DNA of 60,363 nt from Bacillota bacterium (GTDB lineage Bacteria > Bacillota > Clostridia > Christensenellales > CAG-138). Within the stretch, counting starts at the first letter, position 1; every line of letters starts with the position of its first letter. Under the pieces are notes generated by a model that was not told the origin of the DNA, did no database searches, and saw only the letters and a list, made by a program, of their open reading frames with translations. Location of the stretch: NCBI GenBank assembly GCA_016282255.1, contig JAEEKE010000089.1, positions 1-60,363 of the forward strand. Reading direction: 5' to 3'. This document shows positions 15,059 through 23,431 of this stretch, piece after piece. The position numbers were made by a program, and so were the translations under genes.

Positions 15059-16930
15059 ATGCTGAATAGAGACGAAATGCTTGAGAAAAGTCTTGACAGC
15101 CTCAGGACTATTGCCAAGGCACAGGGCATTAAATCTATCTCGAAATACAGAAAGGCGGAGCTCGTCGATCTTATTATGAACGGCGAGGGCACCGAGCCGA
15201 AGAAGCGCGGCCGCCCGCTCGGCTCTTCCTCCAAGGCGGGCAAGGCCGCCGAACCCGGGGATGAGCCGCCGATCGGCGTGCAGGAGATCGCCGCGCCGCC
15301 CGATCCGCGCGAAGGGATGCAGCCGCCCGTGCAGGAGTTCCAGCCTCCGCAGGGCCCGCGCCAGGGCGCCCAGCCCGTACGGCCCGAGAGCGGCGGGGGA
15401 TACACCCTCGGCTACTCCTCGCGCCAGCAGACGAACGCGCGCCAGCCGGGCTCGTACCGCGGTGACCGCGCCAACCGCGTGCAGACCCAGCGTTCCGGCC
15501 AGCCCTACCAGGGCTATCCCGCCTACCAGCAGGAGGGCTATCAGCAGCCCTACCGTCAGAACGATCCCTACGCCCCGCAGGATTACCGCATGGCGCAGAA
15601 TCCCCAGAATCCGCAGTATTATCAGCAGCCGGGCTATCAGCAGCAGTATCAGCAGCCGGGGTATCAGCCCGGCGCTCTGCCGCAGGACGGCTACTATAAC
15701 GCCGAATACAACACCAGCAATCCCGCCGTGCCCGAGATCCTCGCTTCCGGCGAATGTGAGGACGCGGAGGGCATCCTCGAGGTCATGCCCGACGGCTACG
15801 GCTTCCTAAGGCGCGACAACTACCTCCCCGGAGCGAACGACGTCTATATCTCCAATTCCCAGATCCGCCGCTTCAATCTGCGCACGGGCGACCTCGTGGC
15901 CGGCAAGACGCGGCAGTCCATGGAGGCCAAGCGCTACGTGGCGCTGATGTATATCACCGCGGTCAACGGCGTCGCGCCCGAGGAGGCGATGGAGCGCAGG
16001 CCCTTCGAGGAGCTCGTGCCGATCTTCCCCAACGAACGCCTGACGCTCGAGACGAAGAACGCGGGCGACCGCAAGAGCGACCTCGCGATCCGCCTGATCG
16101 ACCTTATCGCGCCGATCGGCAAGGGCCAGCGCGGCATGATCGTCTCCCAGCCCAAGGCCGGCAAGACGACGCTGCTCAAATCCATCGCCCACGGCATCGC
16201 CGAAAACTATCCCGACGTGCACCTGATCGTGCTGCTAATCGACGAAAGGCCCGAGGAGGTCACCGAGATGCAGCGCTGCATCAAGGGCGAGGTCGTCTAT
16301 TCCACCTTCGACGAGCTGCCCGAGCACCACACCCGCGTGGCCGAGATGGTCATGGAGCGTTCGCTGAGGCTCGTTGAGATGGGCAAGGACGTGGTCGTGC
16401 TGATGGATTCCATCACGAGGCTGACCAGGGCCTACAACCTCACCATCAACTCCACCGGCAAGACCCTCTCCGGCGGCATGGATCCCGGCGCGCTGCACAA
16501 GCCCAAGCGCTTCTTTGGCGCCGCGCGCAACATCGAAAACGGCGGCAGCCTGACCGTCATCGCCACCGCGCTCGTCGAGACCGGCTCCCGCATGGACGAT
16601 ATGGTCTACGAGGAGTTCAAGGGCACCGGCAATATGGAGATCCATCTCGACCGCAAGCTCAGCGAAAAGCGCATCTTCCCGGCCGTGGATATCTACAAAT
16701 CCGGCACGCGCAGGGAGGAGCTGCTGCTCTCCCCCGAGGAGCTCTCCGCCGTCGGCTCGATCCGCAGGATGCTTTCGGGCGGCAACACGGCCGAGGCGAC
16801 CGAGCAGATCATAAGCCTGCTTGAAAAGACCGAAACGAACGACGAGTTCATAAAGCGCATCCAGTCCTTCAACTCCACCTACGCCAAGGACGGCTTCCTG
16901 CCCGGAGGCGGCAGGGGAATGGCCAGATAA
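15059..16930 (+). CDS. rho: Transcription termination factor Rho with a disordered Q/Y/P-rich insertion
   Basis: 623 residues against about 420 in E. coli. Residues 1-45 are the Rho N-terminal helical domain. Residues 46-225 are an added low-complexity region: KKRGRP and Pro-rich at first, then repeats of [11 protein letters not shown] and [10 protein letters not shown] at 145-215. The cold-shock RNA-binding domain follows ([14 protein letters not shown] at 238-251). The hexameric ATPase domain has Walker A in SQPKAGKTT (363-371), then DERPEEV, and [11 protein letters not shown] with LSGGMD as Q/R loop elements. It unwinds RNA from polymerase. A terminator follows the gene. Similar insertions in other Rho proteins form prion-like or condensate-forming segments. 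Confidence 0.95.
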   Translation: MLNRDEMLEKSLDSLRTIAKAQGIKSISKYRKAELVDLIMNGEGTEPKKRGRPLGSSSKAGKAAEPGDEPPIGVQEIAAPPDPREGMQPPVQEFQPPQGPRQGAQPVRPESGGGYTLGYSSRQQTNARQPGSYRGDRANRVQTQRSGQPYQGYPAYQQEGYQQPYRQNDPYAPQDYRMAQNPQNPQYYQQPGYQQQYQQPGYQPGALPQDGYYNAEYNTSNPAVPEILASGECEDAEGILEVMPDGYGFLRRDNYLPGANDVYISNSQIRRFNLRTGDLVAGKTRQSMEAKRYVALMYITAVNGVAPEEAMERRPFEELVPIFPNERLTLETKNAGDRKSDLAIRLIDLIAPIGKGQRGMIVSQPKAGKTTLLKSIAHGIAENYPDVHLIVLLIDERPEEVTEMQRCIKGEVVYSTFDELPEHHTRVAEMVMERSLRLVEMGKDVVVLMDSITRLTRAYNLTINSTGKTLSGGMDPGALHKPKRFFGAARNIENGGSLTVIATALVETGSRMDDMVYEEFKGTGNMEIHLDRKLSEKRIFPAVDIYKSGTRREELLLSPEELSAVGSIRRMLSGGNTAEATEQIISLLEKTETNDEFIKRIQSFNSTYAKDGFLPGGGRGMAR

Positions 16931-16961
16931 ACGATAAACAGAAAGAATCAAACACTCTTCC

Positions 16962-16998
16962 GCCAGGCTGCCCGTATGACGCGGGCAGCCGGCTTTTT
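16962..16998 (+). terminator. Terminator after rho
   Basis: GCCAGGCTGCCCG pairs with CGGGCAGCCGGC with one bulge, followed by TTTTTGT. Confidence 0.8.
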
Positions 16999-17031
16999 GT
17001 CCGGGGATACGGCGTTCGGCAGAAAAAAGGC

Positions 17032-17060
17032 TATACAACCGCATAGATTTATGGTACAAT
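17032..17060 (+). promoter_or_regulatory. Sigma-A promoter of the lipoprotein cluster
   Basis: TATACA at 17032 and TACAAT at 17055 with a 17-base spacer, 42 bases before the first lipoprotein start. Confidence 0.5.
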
Positions 17061-17101
17061 CAAACTGCGATAATATGCGATCGTGTTCAGGAGGATCCTT
17101 T

Positions 17102-17542
17102 ATGAAAAACAAATGTTTTCTGCGCCTTGCATGCGTTCTTCTCGCGGCGCTGATGCTTTCCTTCCTCCTCGCCGCCTGCGGCAAGGAAAAGCCCTACGAG
17201 CTCCATTTCAAAAACGGGCTCTCTGCAAAGCTCCATCAGATCTTCATCAGCCCCTCCGATTCCGAGACCTGGGGCGGGGAGGATAACCTCATTAACCTTG
17301 CGGACGTCGGCGCCGGCAGCACGATCGGGTTCGATTTTTCCAAGTTCGGCGGCACCGACGGCGGCACCTACGATATCGGCACCATCGACGAGAACGGCAT
17401 GAACTACGACTGCTACGAGGTGGTGCTCAAGACCGGCGACGAGATCTCGCTTGTTCCGTCGGGCGACGGGGCGATCTTCACGATCACCCATCAGGACGGC
17501 ACCTATGTCGACGTCGAGGCCGACGTCTATCCCAACGAATAA
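17102..17542 (+). CDS. Lipoprotein consisting of the ISPSDSxxWG domain alone
   Basis: 146 residues from the ATG at 17102, chosen because AGGAGG lies 7 bases before it. The lipobox is LLAAC. The mature part is one 115-residue domain: FKNGLSAKLHQIFISPSDSE, then TWGGEDNL, a Ser/Phe-rich middle, YDIGTIDENGMNYDCYEV, and GDGAIFTITHQDGTYVDVEA at the end. The same domain heads the four larger lipoproteins at 18117, 20086, 22086 and, more diverged, 23432. This is the only gene of the set that carries the domain by itself. No function is known to me. Confidence 0.8.
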   Translation: MKNKCFLRLACVLLAALMLSFLLAACGKEKPYELHFKNGLSAKLHQIFISPSDSETWGGEDNLINLADVGAGSTIGFDFSKFGGTDGGTYDIGTIDENGMNYDCYEVVLKTGDEISLVPSGDGAIFTITHQDGTYVDVEADVYPNE

Positions 17543-17558
17543 ACGGGTGGGAAACGAA

Positions 17559-18074
17559 ATGAAAACGAAACTCACCGTTAAACTGATATCTTTGGCGATC
17601 GCGGCGCTCATTGCGCTCTCAGCCCTCTCGGCCTGCACCGTGCTCAGCTGCGGGCCCAAGGGCGAGGAAGCCTCCTGGGGCCGCTTCGTATTCACCCTGC
17701 CCGCGGGGCTGGAGCTCAAGGGCGGCAACGCCGTCGATCCCGAAGCCCAAGGCGCGTTCACCCTGCGCTCGAAGAGCGAACCGGCGTACTACATCGCCTG
17801 CGAGCTCTCCGGCCTTGAAAACTGCGAGAGCAGCATCACGGCCGCGAAGGCCGTCAACGAGGGCGCCGAGGACGTCGTGCTCGAATTCGGCGGCGTCGAA
17901 TGGCGCGGCGTCAGCTGCAAGCTCAACGACAGGGACTATCTCCATCTCTACGCCCGGTTCGGCGACGAAGGCTCCGATGAATACGCGCTCGTCCGCAGCT
18001 ACGGCTTTTCTTCCGGCGGCACGGAGCTGAGCACCTTCCTCGGCACCTTCAAGCTCCGCGACCGGAACGCCTGA
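17559..18074 (+). CDS. Small lipoprotein, unknown
   Basis: 171 residues from the ATG at 17559. The signal peptide ends in LSAC (lipobox). The body reads as an alternating beta protein with FVFTLPAGLELKGG, KSEPAYYIACELSG and YLHLYARFGDEGS; no family is recognised. It lacks the ISPSDS domain of its neighbours but follows the first of them by only 16 bases, so it is likely cotranscribed with it. GGGTGGG upstream is a modest ribosome binding site. Confidence 0.7.
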   Translation: MKTKLTVKLISLAIAALIALSALSACTVLSCGPKGEEASWGRFVFTLPAGLELKGGNAVDPEAQGAFTLRSKSEPAYYIACELSGLENCESSITAAKAVNEGAEDVVLEFGGVEWRGVSCKLNDRDYLHLYARFGDEGSDEYALVRSYGFSSGGTELSTFLGTFKLRDRNA

Positions 18075-18116
18075 ACTTAATAACAACAGCTTCCAACATA
18101 TACAGGAGGTATCGAA

Positions 18117-20072
18117 ATGCTTAAAAGAATCATTGCGCTCGCTTTGAGCGCGCTGCTCATATTCGGCGCCTTCACGCTCTCGGCCTGCACGGGCAAGACG
18201 GGTGAAGACGCGACCGAAGCCCCCGCGACCGACGCGCCGGCCACAAAAGTGCCCGCTGCTACCGACGCGCCCGCCACCGTGGTCCCGGGCGGAAGAAAGA
18301 TCAGTTTCGTCAATGGCCTTGACGCCGAGCTTGCCGAGCTCTATTTCAGCCCGGTGACCGACACCGAGTGGGGCGAGCCCGTCGAATACGATATCCCCGC
18401 GGGCGCCAGCGTTGACGTGAATCTTACCGACCTCAGCTCCGAATACGACGTCGGCGTCGTCGACGAGGACGGCATCAATTACGATATCTGGAACGTGGAG
18501 ATCTGGGACGGCGACGTGCTGACCCTCATGCAGGGCGACGGGGAGATGACCGGCATCCTCCGCGTCGTGCATGCGGACGGCGAGACGGAGGCCTACGAGG
18601 CCGAGGTCTATTCGAGCGACGATCCCGAGCCCGGCGAGAAGGGCGCCTATCCGCTCACCGTGCTCTGCGAGCAGACCTATGAATACGATTACGACGCGGA
18701 TCCCTACGTCTACTACACCGAGCTCAAGCTCATGCTCGCTCACACGGTCGATCAGGATGAGCTCAGCGCCGCCGTGGAGGAGTCGAGCGACGAGATGCGC
18801 GCCAAGGCGTACGCGCTGTTCGATGAGACGGCGGCCGCCGCGCGCGAGGCCTACGAGGCTTCGCCCGAAACGTATGACTACAATGATTTCGGCGTTACCG
18901 TCACGGCCTTCGTCCGCCGTGCGGACACCCGCGTCCTCAGCATCCTCTATGAGACAATGGTAAGGAGGAACGGCTACAACGAATGGACCTACGCCGCGTA
19001 TAATTTCTATACGCCCACGGGCGACAGGCTCGCGCTCGGCGACGTCGTTACCGATGAGGACGAGCTCGTCGGCCTCATCAACGAGCGCATGGCTGACCGC
19101 AACGAGGACGGCTTCCTGCTCGATGAAAACACCGATTATACCGCGTACTGGGACGATCCCGACTGTGAGGATTATGCCTGGACGCTCGATAATACCGGCA
19201 TCACGCTGGTCTTCAACGACACCGCCTTCGGCATCGATGAGGCCTTCCTTCAGACCGTCTGCATCGGCTTCGACGATGAGCCCGGCTTCGTCTATGACGA
19301 GCTGACCGCCCATGCCGAGAACTATACCTGCTATTTCCCCTACGGCCTGACCAATTATTTCAGGATCGGCAGCAAGATCGTGCCCGTCGGCGTCAGCTAC
19401 GCGCCCGACCCCGACGACGAGTACTCCGCCACGCTGTTCATCTACGCGGATGAGGATCTCTATTCCGAAGCCCGCACCGATTACAGCTTCGAGCCGATGC
19501 TGATGCACGTCGGCGGCAAGGACTATATCTACGTCTTCACCACCAGCTTTGACGACGACTGCAAGACGCTCAGCATCTACACGATCGACGGCGGCGAGGT
19601 CGTAAAGGTCTCCGACGAGAGCCTGTTCCACGCGCTGCTCTCCGTTTCCGGCGACGGCGAGGAGGAGCAGCTCGATTACTTCGATATGATCACCGATCCC
19701 GAGGGCTTCATCCTGGGCTGCTACACCGACCTTCTCAGCACCGTGAGCGGCTACCGCGTGTATTCCGCGGATGAGAACGGCGTGCCCGTTCCCGCCATGA
19801 ATATGATCTATTTCGACTACATGTTCGAGCTCACCGCGCTTCGTGACTTCACCGCCGAGGAGCTGATCGAGGATACCCCGACGGGCGACTTCATCACCGT
19901 TCCCGCCGGCACCAAGCTCTACTATACCGCCACCGACGATATTTCCGAGGCATGGCTGATGCTCGAGGACGGCCGCGAGATCCGGCTCGAGGTCGACGGT
20001 TCCGACTGGCCGAGGACGGTGGACGGCGTGGATATCGCCGAGCTGTTCGACGGCATCGTCTTCGCGGGCTGA
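18117..20072 (+). CDS. Lipoprotein with ISPSDS-type and RsiV/PdaC-like domains
   Basis: 651 residues. The lipobox LSAC places the anchor Cys at 24, followed by an Ala/Thr/Pro linker to about 57. The first domain (about 60-165) has YFSPVTDTEWGE, GVVDEDGINYDIWNV and LRVVHADGETEAYEA. The second (about 170-420) has the features of the PdaC/RsiV extracellular fold: AVEESSDEMRAKAYALFDET, FVRRADTRVLSILYETM, GDRLALGDVVTDEDELVGLI and AWTLDNTGITLVFNDTAFG. The C-terminal 230 residues are a further beta domain shared with 20086. RsiV-like domains bind ligands such as lysozyme in Bacillus, so a surface sensing or binding role is possible. ACAGGAGG precedes the ATG. Confidence 0.75.
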   Translation: MLKRIIALALSALLIFGAFTLSACTGKTGEDATEAPATDAPATKVPAATDAPATVVPGGRKISFVNGLDAELAELYFSPVTDTEWGEPVEYDIPAGASVDVNLTDLSSEYDVGVVDEDGINYDIWNVEIWDGDVLTLMQGDGEMTGILRVVHADGETEAYEAEVYSSDDPEPGEKGAYPLTVLCEQTYEYDYDADPYVYYTELKLMLAHTVDQDELSAAVEESSDEMRAKAYALFDETAAAAREAYEASPETYDYNDFGVTVTAFVRRADTRVLSILYETMVRRNGYNEWTYAAYNFYTPTGDRLALGDVVTDEDELVGLINERMADRNEDGFLLDENTDYTAYWDDPDCEDYAWTLDNTGITLVFNDTAFGIDEAFLQTVCIGFDDEPGFVYDELTAHAENYTCYFPYGLTNYFRIGSKIVPVGVSYAPDPDDEYSATLFIYADEDLYSEARTDYSFEPMLMHVGGKDYIYVFTTSFDDDCKTLSIYTIDGGEVVKVSDESLFHALLSVSGDGEEEQLDYFDMITDPEGFILGCYTDLLSTVSGYRVYSADENGVPVPAMNMIYFDYMFELTALRDFTAEELIEDTPTGDFITVPAGTKLYYTATDDISEAWLMLEDGREIRLEVDGSDWPRTVDGVDIAELFDGIVFAG

Positions 20073-20085
20073 CAGGAGGCCGGGA

Positions 20086-22017
20086 ATGAAAAAACTCTTT
20101 GCCGCAATACTTGCTTTTTCGATGCTCCTGAGCCTCGGCCTTACGGCATGCACGGGCAATGATAAGCCCGGCAGCACCGACGCCCCGACCGCGGACGCCG
20201 GCCCCACCGCCGCGCCCGACACCTCCGCTCCCGCGACCGACGCGCCGCCAATGCTGACCTTTGAAAACGGCCTTGCTTCCACGCTCAGCGGCGTCTATAT
20301 CAGCCCCTCCGAAAGCACCGTCTGGGGCGAGCTGCTCGCCGAAGGCCTTGAAAGCGAAGCGAGCTGCGAGCTAAGCTTCGCCCAGCTTGAAGGCGAGCCC
20401 GGCACCCTCTTCGATATCGGCACGGTCGACGAGGATCAGGTCAATTACGACGCCTACGACGTGCGGCTCGAGGCGGGCGACGTCATCCGCCTCACCGGCG
20501 ACGGCGAGAGCGGCAGCTTCACGATCACCCGTGCGGACGGCAGCGTCGAGGAGGTCATCGCCAACGTTTATTCGGACAGCGACCCGGTAAACCCCGTCAC
20601 CGGCATCGCGGCGCTGTATCCGAATATCGAATCGGTCTCCGTCGTTCAGAGCATCAATGAATCCGAGTCCCCGGTGTTCGCATGCATGTCCTATGACCTT
20701 ATCCACCTCGCTTCCGACGAGGAGGATTATTACCCCGGCCTCCATGAGGCCGTCGAAGCCCGCAATGAAGAGCGCGCCGACGAGGCGAACGAGCGCTTCC
20801 GTGAGCTGTGCGCCGGCTACTCCCCGGCCGAGGACGGCGCGGGCCTTACCTACACCGTCGAAGCCTTCGTGCGCCGCGCGGACAACGGCGTGCTAAGCGT
20901 TCTCTATAAGACCGAGATCACGGTCGGAAATAACGTCAGCTATTCCTTCAGCGCCGATAATTACAGCGTGTCCGAGGGAAGGCTCCTCACTCCCGCCGAT
21001 ATCGTGACGGATACCGGTCTCCTGCCCGGCATGATCAACAGCATCATGATAGAGCAGGGCGGCGTGGGCTTCCTGCTCGACGCTTCGACCGATTATACCG
21101 AGTATTTCACCGTTCCCCACTGCGGCGATTTCGCCTGGGTGCACGACAGGGACGGCATAACCTTCATCTTCAATGAGGACGCCTTCGGCAATGAGGATGC
21201 GTTCACAAGCATCGTGTTCCTGCCCTTCAAGGATTTCCCGGAGCTCAGCAGCTATAAGGAAGCGCCCGAGAACTACGTCGTCTCGTTCCCGCGCGGCGTG
21301 AACACCTATGCGGAGCTCGGCGGCGAGATCTGTTCCGTTTTCGTAAGCGGCATGAAGAACGAGTACGGCCTCTTCGATACCCTCTTCATCGGCTTCGGCA
21401 CCTTCAGCTTCGAGGAGCCCGCCGAGGCGTTCGAGTTCGAACCCATGCTCGTGCATTATAACGGCGGCGACTATATCTACGTTCAGACGACCGGCTATAA
21501 CGACTGGCGCGGCATCTCGGTCTTCCGGCTCGGCGCCGCCGGCATAAAGAAGCTCGGCGATCTCAACGCGTCCCTGTTCCACTGGGATACGGATACGGAG
21601 GATGACGGTGCGTACAGCCGCTTCGAGGAACCGATCACCGATCCCGAGGGCTTCATGCTCTCCACCCGCACGGGCCTGCTCAGCACCGCGGACGGCTATC
21701 GCTTCTACTGGATCGGCGAAAGCGGCATGCCCGTCTCCGAGGATACCAAATACATCCTCACCGACCGCTATGAGTTCACGCTGCTGCGCGAGCTCGAGGT
21801 CACCCGCATCGGCACGGCGGGCGAGGATCTCGGCACCGTAGTGCTCGGCGAGGGCGAAAAGCTGACCTACGTCGCCACCAACGATACCGATTACGCGGAG
21901 TTCCAGCTCATCGACGGCAGCGTCGTCGGCGTGATGGTCGACGTCAGGAACGGCGAAAAAACTATCGGAGGCGTATCGGTCTTCGACATCTTCGAAGGCA
22001 TGCGCTTCGCAGGCTGA
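20086..22017 (+). CDS. Paralogue of the 18117 lipoprotein
   Basis: 643 residues with the same three-part layout as its neighbour. The lipobox is LTAC (Cys 22). The first domain has YISPSESTVWGELL, DIGTVDEDQVNYDAYDV and GSFTITRADGSVEEV. The RsiV/PdaC-like part has HEAVEARNEERADEANERF, FVRRADNGVLSVLYKTEI, GRLLTPADIVTD and AWVHDRDGITFIFNEDAFG. The C-terminal domain contains FEFEPMLVHYNGGDYIYVQ, matching FEPMLMHVGGKDYIYVF in 18117. It starts 13 bases after the previous stop, with CAGGAGG before the ATG. The pair therefore looks like a tandem duplication with later divergence. Its role is unknown. Confidence 0.75.
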   Translation: MKKLFAAILAFSMLLSLGLTACTGNDKPGSTDAPTADAGPTAAPDTSAPATDAPPMLTFENGLASTLSGVYISPSESTVWGELLAEGLESEASCELSFAQLEGEPGTLFDIGTVDEDQVNYDAYDVRLEAGDVIRLTGDGESGSFTITRADGSVEEVIANVYSDSDPVNPVTGIAALYPNIESVSVVQSINESESPVFACMSYDLIHLASDEEDYYPGLHEAVEARNEERADEANERFRELCAGYSPAEDGAGLTYTVEAFVRRADNGVLSVLYKTEITVGNNVSYSFSADNYSVSEGRLLTPADIVTDTGLLPGMINSIMIEQGGVGFLLDASTDYTEYFTVPHCGDFAWVHDRDGITFIFNEDAFGNEDAFTSIVFLPFKDFPELSSYKEAPENYVVSFPRGVNTYAELGGEICSVFVSGMKNEYGLFDTLFIGFGTFSFEEPAEAFEFEPMLVHYNGGDYIYVQTTGYNDWRGISVFRLGAAGIKKLGDLNASLFHWDTDTEDDGAYSRFEEPITDPEGFMLSTRTGLLSTADGYRFYWIGESGMPVSEDTKYILTDRYEFTLLRELEVTRIGTAGEDLGTVVLGEGEKLTYVATNDTDYAEFQLIDGSVVGVMVDVRNGEKTIGGVSVFDIFEGMRFAG

Positions 22018-22024
22018 TGACCCG

Positions 22025-22057
22025 GCTCCCGTCTGTCCCATGGCAGGCGGGAGCGTT
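22025..22057 (+). terminator. Hairpin between two lipoprotein genes
   Basis: GCTCCCG pairs with CGGGAGC and CTGTCCC--GGCAG extends it inside. A short GTTCTT follows, so termination is likely only partial. Confidence 0.55.
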
Positions 22058-22085
22058 CTTATACCGGCGCTTTCCGGAGGCATGA

Positions 22086-23282
22086 ATGCTTAAAAAGCTT
22101 CTCCCGCTTTTGGCCGCGCTGCTTGCGGCGCTTGCCCTCGCGGGCTGCAATTTCAAAATAGACCCCGCCCTGATCTTCGGCACGCCCGAGCCGGTCGATT
22201 TCACGCACGCTTCGCCCGAGCCCGCCGCATCCGACTCGCCGGGACCCGTCTTTGAAGCGAGCTTCACGGTAAGAAACGGCCTTGATTCCGTGTTGACCGA
22301 GCTCTATATCAGCCCCGCGGATATGGAAAACTGGGGCGAAGCCGTCGCCTCGCTCGAGCCGGGCGCCGAGGCGGAGCTGGCCTTTTACGCGCTTGCCGGC
22401 GCTTCGCCGGAGGCGGGGGAGGGGCTCTTTGATATCGGCGCGATCGACGAAAACGGCGTCAATTACGACGCCTTCTCCGTCCGCATCCAGGACGGCGACA
22501 GCGTGCTGCTGACCGGCGACTGGCGCAGCGGCGTCTTCCGCATCGCCCACAGGGACGGCAGCACCGATTTCGTGACCGCCTCGGTCTATTGGAATACCTC
22601 CGAAAGCGACCCCGCGGCGATCGACGTCAGGTTCGGTTACGCGTCCTTGACCGTGAACACCGCCGCCGGGGCGCTCGTCTGCAGCTATTCCTATCCCCAG
22701 CTCGACGTCTCCGCGGCCGAGGCCTACCCCCAGCTCAGCGCGGCCTTCGGTCAGCTCGCTTTGGAGCGCGAGGCGGCGATGCGAAAGCTTGCCGAAAAAG
22801 CCGCGAACGCCCCCGCCGAGACCCACGACCCGGACGGAAACGAAACCCCGTCGCAGAGCGCTTCAAACGGCCCCGTCGTCGAGACCGCGATCCTCGGCCG
22901 GGCGGACGAGGTCATCGTCAGCATCCTGTTCGAAGCCAACGTGAACGGCGAAACGGTCTTTGCCTCGGCCGCGTTCGATCCCCTGACCGGCGCAAGGCTC
23001 CATCCCTCGGACATAGTGACCGACGTCAGGGCGCTGCCCCATCTTTTAAACACCGCCCTCAAGGCAAAGGGGAGCGAGCTCGAGATCAACGAATACCGCG
23101 ACCATCGCGGCGACTTCTCGGCGGATTCAGCGCACTATGCCTTCCTGCTCGAAAAGGGCGGCATAAGGTTCTGCTTCAACAAAAACGCGTTCCGCTCCAA
23201 GGCGGAGGATACCCCCTCGGTCCTGCTGACGTATGAAACCGATCCTTTCCTTATAAAACCGCGCTTTTTGCTCAACCGGTGA
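22086..23282 (+). CDS. Shorter member of the lipoprotein family, lacking the C-terminal domain
   Basis: 398 residues. The start is the second of two overlapping ATGs, because the first (22082) meets a stop after three codons. The lipobox is LAGC (Cys 21). The ISPSDS-type domain (about 60-165) has YISPADMENWGEAV, DIGAIDENGVNYDAFSV and FRIAHRDGSTDFV. The RsiV/PdaC-like part has LSAAFGQLALEREAAMRKLA, LGRADEVIVSILFEANV and GARLHPSDIVTD, and ends soon after KGGIRFCFNKNAFR. The roughly 230 C-terminal residues present in 18117 and 20086 are absent. The end is not ragged, so this may be a stable short form. Confidence 0.75.
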   Translation: MLKKLLPLLAALLAALALAGCNFKIDPALIFGTPEPVDFTHASPEPAASDSPGPVFEASFTVRNGLDSVLTELYISPADMENWGEAVASLEPGAEAELAFYALAGASPEAGEGLFDIGAIDENGVNYDAFSVRIQDGDSVLLTGDWRSGVFRIAHRDGSTDFVTASVYWNTSESDPAAIDVRFGYASLTVNTAAGALVCSYSYPQLDVSAAEAYPQLSAAFGQLALEREAAMRKLAEKAANAPAETHDPDGNETPSQSASNGPVVETAILGRADEVIVSILFEANVNGETVFASAAFDPLTGARLHPSDIVTDVRALPHLLNTALKAKGSELEINEYRDHRGDFSADSAHYAFLLEKGGIRFCFNKNAFRSKAEDTPSVLLTYETDPFLIKPRFLLNR

Positions 23283-23353
23283 CCCCCATCATCCGTTTAA
23301 TAAACGGAAAGCGGGCCATGGGGGAAAGCCCGTTTGCCATGGGCGCCGCGGTA

Positions 23354-23382
23354 TTTACAGGCATGCCGAAAAATGATATAAT
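23354..23382 (+). promoter_or_regulatory. Sigma-A promoter of the fifth family lipoprotein
   Basis: TTTACA at 23354 and TATAAT at 23377 with a 17-base spacer, 49 bases before the start at 23432. Confidence 0.75.
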
Positions 23383-23431
23383 ATCAATTGTAAAACTGAC
23401 CCCGATCCTGCGGGCAAAACGGGAGGTAAAC

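Noticed and set aside
17619..20282. An 887-residue open frame on the minus strand
   Set aside because: It lies opposite three clear lipoprotein genes, has no lipobox, motif or ribosome binding site, and its composition is what a GC-rich reverse strand gives.
23298..23345. Terminator before the fifth family lipoprotein
   Set aside because: CGGGC/GCCCG pairings exist, but there is no stable stem followed by T residues.
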